Below the pieces are notes generated by a model, which saw only the letters and a program-made list of their open reading frames with translations, had not been told where the DNA came from and made no database searches. The translations under genes were made by a program, and so were the position numbers. Source: Brevundimonas naejangsanensis (GTDB taxonomy: Bacteria; Pseudomonadota; Alphaproteobacteria; Caulobacterales; Caulobacteraceae). From it: a stretch of 64,000 nucleotides of DNA. The stretch covers positions 1,471,501-1,535,500 of the forward strand of contig NZ_CP015614.1 in NCBI RefSeq assembly GCF_000635915.2, given 5' to 3'. Shown piece after piece: positions 57,479 through 64,000 of the stretch; position 1 is the stretch's first letter; each line of letters begins with the position of its first letter.

Positions 57479-58372
57479 ATGGTTGAAGCCCTCATGATCC
57501 AAGCTGACCCCGCCCTGATGATTGAGCGCCGCGAGCGCGCCCGCGTCTGGTTCGAGACCCTGCGCGACAAGATCCACGCCGGTTTCGAGGCGCTGGAAGA
57601 CGCCGCGCCCGCCGAACTGTTCGCCGGAGACGCCGGCCGCTTCGTCCGCACGCCCTGGGATCGCCCCGAAGGCGGCGGCGGCGTCATGGGCATGATGAGC
57701 GGCCGCCTGTTTGAAAAGGTCGGCGTCCACTGCTCGACCGTTCACGGAACCTTCCCCGCCGACTACGCCAAGAAGGTGCCGGGGGCAGAGGAAGACCCGC
57801 GCTTCTACGCCACCGGCATCAGCCTGATCTGCCACCCGGTCAGCCCGCGCGTGCCCGCCGTGCACATGAACACCCGCCTGATCTCGACGACCAAGACCTG
57901 GTTCGGCGGCGGCGGCGACCTGACGCCCGTGCTGGACGCGGACCGGCGCGACGACCACCCGGACACTGTGGACTTCCACGCCGCCATGAAGGGCGCCTGC
58001 GACGCTTTCGACCCGGCCTGGCACGCCAAATACAAGCAGTGGTGCGACGAATATTTCTTCCTGCCGCACCGCAACGAGCCGCGCGGCACCGGCGGCATCT
58101 TCTACGACCACCACGACAGCGGCGACTGGGAGAAGGACTTCGCCTTCACCCAGATGGTCGGCGAGGCCTTCCTGAAGGTCTATTCAGAGATCGTCGCCCG
58201 CCGGATGCACGAGCCCTGGACCGAGGCCGAGCGCGAGGAACAGCTGATCCGTCGCGGCCGCTACGTCGAGTTCAACCTGCTGTACGATCGCGGGACCATG
58301 TTCGGCCTGAAGACCGGCGGCAATGTCGACGCCATCCTCAGTTCCATGCCGCCCGTGGTGAAGTGGCCCTGA
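57479..58372 (+). CDS. hemF: Oxygen-dependent coproporphyrinogen III oxidase
   Basis: A 297-residue enzyme that decarboxylates coproporphyrinogen III to protoporphyrinogen IX with O2. Conserved blocks: [91 protein letters not shown] and [31 protein letters not shown]. The start at ATG 57479 has only a weak ribosome site. It is convergent with a histidine kinase gene; their stops share a palindrome. Confidence 0.97.
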   Translation: MVEALMIQADPALMIERRERARVWFETLRDKIHAGFEALEDAAPAELFAGDAGRFVRTPWDRPEGGGGVMGMMSGRLFEKVGVHCSTVHGTFPADYAKKVPGAEEDPRFYATGISLICHPVSPRVPAVHMNTRLISTTKTWFGGGGDLTPVLDADRRDDHPDTVDFHAAMKGACDAFDPAWHAKYKQWCDEYFFLPHRNEPRGTGGIFYDHHDSGDWEKDFAFTQMVGEAFLKVYSEIVARRMHEPWTEAEREEQLIRRGRYVEFNLLYDRGTMFGLKTGGNVDAILSSMPPVVKWP

Positions 58373-58387
58373 TCCGCACGGATCAGG
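58368..58387. terminator. Palindrome spanning the stop codons of hemF and the kinase gene
   Basis: CCTGATCCG / CGGATCAGG with a two-base centre (58377-58378) includes both stop codons of these convergent genes. Without a T run it would be at best a weak or factor-assisted bidirectional terminator. Confidence 0.35.
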
Positions 58388-60902
58388 CCGGAACCTGATC
58401 CGCCTCCTGCATAACGGCCGCCTCGATCGCCCGGGTCAGTGCGGTCACGGTCAGGGGCTTGGTCAGGTGGCCGTCAGCGCCCGCCGCCCGCCCGGCCTCG
58501 ACGTGTTCCTGCAGGGCGTTGGCGGTCAGCATCAGCACGGGCGTGCGCGGGGCATCCGTCGCCCTCTCATGCTCGCGGATGGCGGCGGTCGCGGTCAGGC
58601 CGTCCATGACCGGCATCTGCATGTCCATCAGCACCAGATCGAACCCGCCCTGTCTGAAGGCCTCCAGCGCCTCGGCGCCGTTCTCAACGCTGACCAGATC
58701 GACGGGCATGGCCTCCAGCATGACCTGAACGACCAGACGGTTGGCCGGGTGATCGTCCGCCAACAGAATCTTCAGGCGCTCATGGCGCGCGATGGGTCGC
58801 GCGGCGGGCGCAACAGTCGGGACCTCAGCCTCAAGCGCAGGCGGCAGAGACAGTTCGAACCAGAACCGCGCGCCTCCATCCGTCGGCGATTCGCAATCCA
58901 GACGCCCGCCCATCAGCCGCACCAGATCGGCCGAAATCGCCAGCCCCAGGCCGCTGCCCCCGAACCGGCGGGTGATCGATCCATCCGCCTGCTGGAAGCG
59001 ATGGAAGATGCGCTGCTTGAACTCTTCGTCGAAGCCGATCCCGGTATCCGAAACCACGAACGAAGCCCGCCCCTCCGCGGCGCGGCGCGCTTCAAGCCGC
59101 ACCTGACCGGTTTCGGTGAACTTCACGGCGTTGCTGACCAGGTTGGTCAACACCTGCCGCAGGCGCACCGCGTCGCCGATGAAGGCGGCGTCGAGATCGC
59201 GGTCCAGCTCCAGCGTGAGCGCGACGTCCTTCTGCATGGCCATCGGCGTCCATAAGGCCATGATCTCCCGCAGCATGACGCCCAGATGGAAGGGCGCCGG
59301 GTCCAGCCTGATCTCTCCGGTCTCAACCCGAACCGTGTCGAGAATATCCGACAGCAACCGCTCCAGAGTGACGCCGGACGACCGGATGATGTCGACCAGT
59401 TCGCGGTCCTTGGGCGCCAGGTCCCGCCGCGACAGCACGTCGGTCATCGCCACGACGCCGTTCAGGGGCGTGCGGATTTCATGGCTCATATTGGCCAGGA
59501 ATTCGCTCTTGGCCTGATTGGCCTCTTCGGCCCGGCGCTGGGCGGCGCGCAGACGCCGCGACTGGCGCCGCTGCCAGATGACGACGAACAGGGCTGACAG
59601 AACGAACAGCAGGCCGATGCCCATGATCCAGTTCTGGCCCCGGATGACCGCGCGCTGAAGCTGGGTGTTGGCGCGCGCGGTCTGGAGCTGGCGGCGACGC
59701 TCGGCCAACTGTTCCTGCATGTCGCCGGTGACCTGATGGATGCCGGCGCTGAAGCGCTGCGCCGCCTGCACGGCGCGGCGCTGTTCATAGTCGCGCAGCA
59801 CGTCAAAAGCCTCGGCCGTGCGCCCGGACGCCCTCAGCACTTCCGCCTCCACCAGGCGTTCGCGCGGGTCGACGATACCTTCCGGGGCCAGCTGGCGCAG
59901 GCGCTCCAGATCACGCCGGGCGCCTAGGATGTCGCCCGTCCGCGCCCGCGCCACGCCGCGTAGGGGCAGGATGTCGAGCGCCAGGAAGGCCTTGCGGTCG
60001 ATCAGAGCCTCATGAGGCGCCAGACATTGCAGAATCCTGGCCGATGAATGACGCATATCGGCCACCGCAGCGCACAGGGCGGCGTCATAGGCGTGAATGG
60101 CCGGGATGCCCGCCCGTTCAGCCAAGCGGTGGTGCGCCGCATAAAAATGCTCGGCGCGCGCCAGGTCGCCGACCTGCACCGACATCCGCGTCAGATTATA
60201 CAGGCTGTCGAAATCGGGGCGGGGATAGGCCGGATTGGAGTAGTCGATCTCAAACCGACGAAAGGCCGCAGCGGCGCCGGACACGTCGTTGAGCTTCATC
60301 AACCCCATGCCGGTCATTTCCCACACCCCGGCGCGGGCGGTGTTGGCGAAGGGATCATGAACCGGGATTTCAGCTTCGACCCCAGCGAGCAGGCGCAGCC
60401 CCTCGCCCACCTGATCCTGATCCATGAGCGACAGCGCGAAGAGCCGCGCGGCGTGCGCCTTGACGAACCAGTCGCCGGTCGTCGCCGCCACGCCCCCCAT
60501 ATCAGCGGCGACGGCCAGGTCGCCCTGGTCATAGCGCGCGGTCAGCCTATTCAGCCGCGCGATCTCAAGATAGCGCCGGTCGTCCGCCGCCCTGGCCTGC
60601 GCCTCCAGTCGACCGTTCCACAGGGCCGCCCGCTCAAAATCACCCTGATTCAGAAAGGTCCAAGCGACGTGATACAGGCGATTCCGTCCCTCACGGTCGT
60701 TTCGCTTGAGCGCCTGACGGCCAAAAGCCTCAAGGGCGTCGAAGTTCGTGCGCATCGCCCGCTGCTCGACCGCGCGAGCCAGTTCGATCGCCGCCGGAGG
60801 CGGCGACGCCTCGGCCTGCATGGGCGGCTCGGCGACGGCGACCGAGGCCGCCGCAACGCCCGCGAGAACGAAGCCCCTGAACAAAACACGGCGCCTCAAC
60901 AT
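58383..60902 (-). CDS. Hybrid sensor histidine kinase with extracytoplasmic helical-repeat sensor
   Basis: An 839-residue protein. A signal-like N-terminus is followed by a roughly 390-residue extracytoplasmic region with TPR-like helical repeats. A membrane helix lies at about 426-444. The HisKA domain has His474 ([11 protein letters not shown]), the HATPase domain has [21 protein letters not shown] and [10 protein letters not shown], and the C-terminal receiver domain has Asp760 ([14 protein letters not shown]). Phosphate should pass from His474 to Asp760 and on to an unknown phosphotransfer protein. No response regulator gene is adjacent. Confidence 0.94.
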   Translation of the reverse strand: MLRRRVLFRGFVLAGVAAASVAVAEPPMQAEASPPPAAIELARAVEQRAMRTNFDALEAFGRQALKRNDREGRNRLYHVAWTFLNQGDFERAALWNGRLEAQARAADDRRYLEIARLNRLTARYDQGDLAVAADMGGVAATTGDWFVKAHAARLFALSLMDQDQVGEGLRLLAGVEAEIPVHDPFANTARAGVWEMTGMGLMKLNDVSGAAAAFRRFEIDYSNPAYPRPDFDSLYNLTRMSVQVGDLARAEHFYAAHHRLAERAGIPAIHAYDAALCAAVADMRHSSARILQCLAPHEALIDRKAFLALDILPLRGVARARTGDILGARRDLERLRQLAPEGIVDPRERLVEAEVLRASGRTAEAFDVLRDYEQRRAVQAAQRFSAGIHQVTGDMQEQLAERRRQLQTARANTQLQRAVIRGQNWIMGIGLLFVLSALFVVIWQRRQSRRLRAAQRRAEEANQAKSEFLANMSHEIRTPLNGVVAMTDVLSRRDLAPKDRELVDIIRSSGVTLERLLSDILDTVRVETGEIRLDPAPFHLGVMLREIMALWTPMAMQKDVALTLELDRDLDAAFIGDAVRLRQVLTNLVSNAVKFTETGQVRLEARRAAEGRASFVVSDTGIGFDEEFKQRIFHRFQQADGSITRRFGGSGLGLAISADLVRLMGGRLDCESPTDGGARFWFELSLPPALEAEVPTVAPAARPIARHERLKILLADDHPANRLVVQVMLEAMPVDLVSVENGAEALEAFRQGGFDLVLMDMQMPVMDGLTATAAIREHERATDAPRTPVLMLTANALQEHVEAGRAAGADGHLTKPLTVTALTRAIEAAVMQEADQVPA

Positions 60903-60972
60903 CTTCCTCCCGCCTGACTTGGGCGTGACAGTGGAGGCGAGATATTGAGCAAGGCTTATCGCCCCGCCGCAA

Positions 60973-61689
60973 TCAGGCCTTATTTTCCTCTGCGTTCGAT
61001 ACGCCCAGATATTTGCGGATCCAAGCGCCCAGTATCGCCCTGTCGTTGGGCTGCTTCAGGCTGGCCTGCGCCTCGTCAACCAGATGCTCGGCGATCCGCC
61101 CGCGCCGTCCTTCGGTCAGGGCTGCGGCGAAGGCGGGGTCAAACTCGGGATGGCACTGAAAGCTAATGGCGTCGTCCCCCCAGGCCACGCCAGCATGGGG
61201 CGTGAAGGGGCTGGCCGCGATCACTCGCGCATCGTCCGCCAGTGCGATCACCTGATCCTGGTGCGAGGCGGGAATAGATAAGGTCGCAGCGGGCGGCTGC
61301 ATCCATGTCTCGTCGCCCGTGACCTCATAGGCATGAAGCCCGACGCCCCAGCCGCGCCCCGACTTTTCGACCCGCCCGCCGAACGCCTGAGCCATGATCT
61401 GATGGCCGAAGCAGATGCCGGCCAGACGCGTCCTGCCCCGCGCATCGCGCAGCCACTGCGCCAGCGGCTCGATCCACGGCAGGTCCTCATAGACGCCCGC
61501 CGCCGAGCCGGTGACGATGACTCCGGCGAAGGCCGCAGGGTCATCCGGCAGTTCGCCTGCCTGAACATCAAAGCGGCGCGTGGCCACGCCATCGCCCAGC
61601 AGCGCGCGGAACTGATCGACATAGTCGCCGTATCGGGCGGCCAGATCCTCTGGCGGTCGCCCGGTCTCAAGAATGGCGATGACGTTCAT
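60973..61689 (-). CDS. Class I glutamine amidotransferase-like protein
   Basis: A 238-residue class I amidotransferase. The nucleophile motif is [15 protein letters not shown] (Cys93), and the His-Glu pair is in [10 protein letters not shown] (near 178-180). Relatives are annotated as GMP synthase-like or gamma-glutamyl hydrolase-like proteins that act without a synthetase domain. The substrate is unknown. It is a single gene 70 bases after the kinase start and divergent from the small monooxygenase-fold gene. Confidence 0.9.
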   Translation of the reverse strand: MNVIAILETGRPPEDLAARYGDYVDQFRALLGDGVATRRFDVQAGELPDDPAAFAGVIVTGSAAGVYEDLPWIEPLAQWLRDARGRTRLAGICFGHQIMAQAFGGRVEKSGRGWGVGLHAYEVTGDETWMQPPAATLSIPASHQDQVIALADDARVIAASPFTPHAGVAWGDDAISFQCHPEFDPAFAAALTEGRRGRIAEHLVDEAQASLKQPNDRAILGAWIRKYLGVSNAEENKA

Positions 61690-61781
61690 GCTCGGTTCTC
61701 ACTCCCGCAGACGCACGATGAAGGAGGCGTCAGCCCCTGGATTGGGGTAGAAGATCAACCAAGGCAATGGGACGAACCGTC

Positions 61782-62090
61782 ATGACCGCTACCGATGATC
61801 CGGTCGTGCTGATCAACATCTTCAAGTGCGACCAGCGCCACCTGGACGAACTGATCGAGCGCCTTGCGGCGCTGGCGAAGGTGCAGTCCGAACTGCCCGG
61901 CTTTGTCTCGGCGACCCTGCATCGGGGGCTGAACGGCCGCGTCGCCGCCAATCACGCGGTGTGGGCCAGCGCCACAGACTGGAAGGCCATGACGCGCCAC
62001 CCCCAGGTCGTCAACGCCATGGATCCGATCCTGGCCATCGCGACCTTCGAGCCTCACCTCTATGAACCAGGCGAGGTGACGACCGGCTAG
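61782..62090 (+). CDS. Antibiotic biosynthesis monooxygenase (ABM) fold protein
   Basis: The start is at ATG 61782; ATG 61767 would add five residues. The 102-residue dimeric alpha-beta barrel type protein contains VVLINIFKCDQRHLDELIERLAALAKVQSELPGFVSATLHRGLNGRVAANHAVWAS, the usual ABM pattern. Members range from quinol monooxygenases to haem-degrading enzymes and proteins without activity; this one cannot be placed. It overlaps the convergent rlmJ stop by four bases. Confidence 0.82.
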   Translation: MTATDDPVVLINIFKCDQRHLDELIERLAALAKVQSELPGFVSATLHRGLNGRVAANHAVWASATDWKAMTRHPQVVNAMDPILAIATFEPHLYEPGEVTTG

Positions 62091-62908
62091 CCGGCGCGCC
62101 AGATCTCGGCGCGCGCCCCCGCGTCGCCCAGCGCCTGAACCGTCCAGCCGCAGATTTCAGCCGCCGCCGCTTCGGCCCCCGACGGCGCATTGACCACCGT
62201 CATCGCGCAGCCGTTCATCTTCATCGGATTGTTCAGCGGCCGCAGGCGCGCCTCGGCGACCAGCACCCGCGACAACCCCGCCTGCTCCAGCCGCCGGATG
62301 AAGCCGTCGAACGTCTCCAGATCCTTCAAGGGCGTCCAGATCGCGACGCACGCCGTCGGATCCGCGCGCACCACAGCCGCCGCCGTCTCGGCCGAGCGGA
62401 CATAGTCGTCAGGCCGCTCGAACGGCGGGTCGATCAGCACGAGCGGACCCTTGACGCCCCTGGCCGCGCGCACCGCCTCTTCATAGCCGTCGCCCGCCTG
62501 TCCCTGCGCGTTCGGCCACGCGGAGAGCGCCTCATTGAGCAGGGCCTCAATCGGCGGATTCAACTCAAAGCCGCGATAGGAATCCTCGGCCCGCAGCGCC
62601 CGCGCCGTCAGCACCGGCGAGCCCGGATAGAACCGCACGCCGCCTTGAGGATTCAGCGCGGCCACTTCAGCGGCCAGCGCCTCGATCAACGGAGGCCGCG
62701 CTTCGGCGGTCATCAGCCGCGCCACCCCGGCCTCGGCCTCGCGCGAACGCTGGGCGTCTCCCGACAGATCATAAAGGCCCGCCCCCGCATGGGTGTCTAG
62801 GACCGTCACCGGCCCCCTGCTCTGGCGATCCTTCAGCAGCCACAGCACCAGGGCGTGCTTGACCAGGTCGGCGAAGTTTCCGGCGTGAAAGCTGTGACGA
62901 TAATTCAT
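62087..62908 (-). CDS. rlmJ: 23S rRNA (adenine(2030)-N6)-methyltransferase
   Basis: A 273-residue methyltransferase. The N-terminus MNYRHSFHAGNFADLVKHALVLWLL and LDTHAGAGLYDL (SAM site) are the RlmJ signature. The catalytic motif is DPPFE. SAM-binding blocks and the late GCAMTVVNAPSG segment also fit. It modifies A2030 of 23S rRNA and in E. coli is tied to the use of external DNA as nutrient. Confidence 0.95.
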   Translation of the reverse strand: MNYRHSFHAGNFADLVKHALVLWLLKDRQSRGPVTVLDTHAGAGLYDLSGDAQRSREAEAGVARLMTAEARPPLIEALAAEVAALNPQGGVRFYPGSPVLTARALRAEDSYRGFELNPPIEALLNEALSAWPNAQGQAGDGYEEAVRAARGVKGPLVLIDPPFERPDDYVRSAETAAAVVRADPTACVAIWTPLKDLETFDGFIRRLEQAGLSRVLVAEARLRPLNNPMKMNGCAMTVVNAPSGAEAAAAEICGWTVQALGDAGARAEIWRAG

Positions 62909-63014
62909 GCCGCTCCGTCCCTCGCCCGCGCCCTCAGGTCAAGCCATCGGCGCCCCGGTGAAGGAACCGCGTGACGCCGCCGCCGTTGCGATATGCCGCT
63001 TGAGAAGAGCCACG

Positions 63015-63128
63015 ATGATCGAACGCCCGGCCCCGCCCGACGAGGACCACGCCCCCCGCGCCGCCGCCCGGGCCCTCCTGGCCGTTGGCGGACGACATGG
63101 GCGCGGCAGAGTGAAGGTCGGCGCGTGA
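63015..63128 (+). CDS. Possible small protein (37 residues) before topoisomerase IB
   Basis: ATG 63015 follows GAGAAGAG, and its stop overlaps the topoisomerase start (GTGA). The product is MIERPAPPDEDHAPRAAARA followed by a Gly/Arg-rich end; no family is recognised. The overlap suggests translational coupling, but the composition is not distinctive and it may be chance. The remainder of the gap from 62909 holds nothing else I can name. Confidence 0.3.
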   Translation: MIERPAPPDEDHAPRAAARALLAVGGRHGRGRVKVGA

Positions 63129-64000
63129 CGTCTCCCCATCCCGCCCCGCCCAAAGGGTTGACCTGGTGCAATGATGACAGCCCGGGCCTGACGCGCCGTC
63201 GCTCCGGTCGCGGCTTCTGCTATCGGGATGCGGACGGAGGCCTGATCCGGGACGCCGCCACGCTGGACCGCATCCGCAGCCTGGCCATCCCGCCGGCCTG
63301 GACCGATGTCTGGATCTGTCCGCGCGCCACCGGCCATATTCAGGCGACGGGGCGCGATGCGCGCGGGCGCAAGCAGTACCGCTATCATCCTGACTGGACG
63401 GCCCATGCGGCCGAGAACAAGTTCGAGCGCCTGCCCGCTTTCGCCCGCGCCCTGCCCCGTCTGCGCAAGCGCGTCGAGGACGACCTGTCCCGGCGCGGCC
63501 CGTGCCGGGAAAAGGTGCTGGCCACCGCCGTGCGCCTGCTTGAGATCACCCTGATCCGTGTCGGCAACGCCCAGTATGCGCGCCAGAACCGCTCCTATGG
63601 CCTGACCACCCTCAGCAAGCGGCACCTCGAAATGGACGGCGCCGCCCTGACCTTCGCCTTTCGCGGCAAGAGCGGGATCGAACACAGCGTCAGCCTCCGC
63701 GACAGGCGCCTGGCCACGGTCGTCCGGGCGCTGCGCGACCTGCCCGGCCAACAGCTGTTCAAGTACCGCGATGCGGACGGCGCCCTGCATCCCGTCACCT
63801 CGGACGAGGTCAACGCCTATATCCGCGAGGCGGCGGGAGAGGAGTTTTCCGCCAAGGACTTCCGCACCTGGGCCGGCACGGTGTCCGCCGCCCGCGCCCT
63901 GCGCGACGCCGAGGCCCCGACCTCGGCGGCCGACGCCAAACGCAAGGTCACGATCTGCATCAAGGCTGTGGCGGGTCTGCTGGGCAATACGCCGACCGTC
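63125..64000 (+). CDS. DNA topoisomerase IB (3' end outside window)
   Basis: GTG 63125 has GAAGG seven bases upstream. The reading frame stays open for 292 codons to the window edge. The N-terminal part has LTWCNDDSPGLTRRRSGRGFCYRD and the DRIRSLAIPPAWTDVWICP block. The catalytic domain begins VLATAVRLLEITLIRVGNAQYARQNRSYGLTTL (active-site Arg) and continues with FRGKSGIEHSV (Lys) and the KDFRTWAGTV block. The tyrosine should lie just past the end. This poxvirus-like type IB enzyme relaxes supercoils. Confidence 0.94.
   Translation, partial: MTSPHPAPPKGLTWCNDDSPGLTRRRSGRGFCYRDADGGLIRDAATLDRIRSLAIPPAWTDVWICPRATGHIQATGRDARGRKQYRYHPDWTAHAAENKFERLPAFARALPRLRKRVEDDLSRRGPCREKVLATAVRLLEITLIRVGNAQYARQNRSYGLTTLSKRHLEMDGAALTFAFRGKSGIEHSVSLRDRRLATVVRALRDLPGQQLFKYRDADGALHPVTSDEVNAYIREAAGEEFSAKDFRTWAGTVSAARALRDAEAPTSAADAKRKVTICIKAVAGLLGNTPTV

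Overview
The window is GC-rich, densely packed chromosomal DNA of an alphaproteobacterium, most likely Brevundimonas or a close Caulobacterales relative. I infer this from several things. The flagellar locus has two short flagellins, FlaG and a FlaEY-like protein, as in Caulobacter. The gyrA-coaD-cyclophilin gene order and the fbcFBC bc1 operon are typical. Two candidate SOS boxes have the alphaproteobacterial GTTC-N7-GTTC form. GyrA carries Ala and Met at the two main quinolone-contact positions, a combination I recall from Brevundimonas. I see no tRNA or rRNA gene, no insertion sequence and no CRISPR array. Two genes are cut by the window edges: astD at the left and DNA topoisomerase IB at the right.

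Left part (1-14030): the end of an arginine succinyltransferase operon (astD, astB), phenylalanine 4-hydroxylase, a Ppx/GppA phosphatase, and a minus-strand operon reading gyrA, class IV aminotransferase, coaD and two exported cyclophilins. Then come a Cu-Zn superoxide dismutase, an EamA permease, ssb with a candidate LexA box, and two small envelope proteins. Flagellar part (14100-19460): a FlaEY-like protein, flagellin, FlaG and a second flagellin. A sigma-54 type promoter and two tandem palindromes lie upstream of the second flagellin. Next to it (19476-22396) is a compact minus-strand cassette that looks phage- or gene-transfer-agent-derived: a DUF2793/glycine-rich tail-fibre-like protein, a small protein, a holin-like membrane protein, an M15 endolysin and an overlapping Rz/Rz1 spanin pair. 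No capsid, terminase or integrase gene is nearby.

Middle part (22600-41800): housekeeping genes including tRNA nucleotidyltransferase, a Nudix hydrolase, enoyl-CoA hydratase, an MBL hydrolase, xth, recN, bamD, prs, L25 and pth. Lineage-type proteins of unknown function are mixed in, including a secreted protein built of three four-cysteine repeats and two tandem DUF4139 proteins. A likely copper-acquisition operon follows (41937-46369): a DUF2946-like protein, a TonB receptor, a PepSY membrane protein and a PCu(A)C chaperone.

Right part (46440-64000): ychF, metY with a structured leader that may hide its ribosome binding site, two tandem secreted M28 peptidases, the cytochrome bc1 operon, trmL, a secreted M19 dipeptidase, hemF with an FNR-type box, a hybrid histidine kinase with a large extracytoplasmic region, a glutamine amidotransferase, a small monooxygenase-fold protein, rlmJ and topoisomerase IB.

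Two families of long paired inverted repeats (about 150-170 bp each) sit in gene gaps. There are three copies of family A, two of family B, and one solo family-B-like hairpin. Most lie between convergent genes, and the arms of each copy stay complementary even where copies differ.
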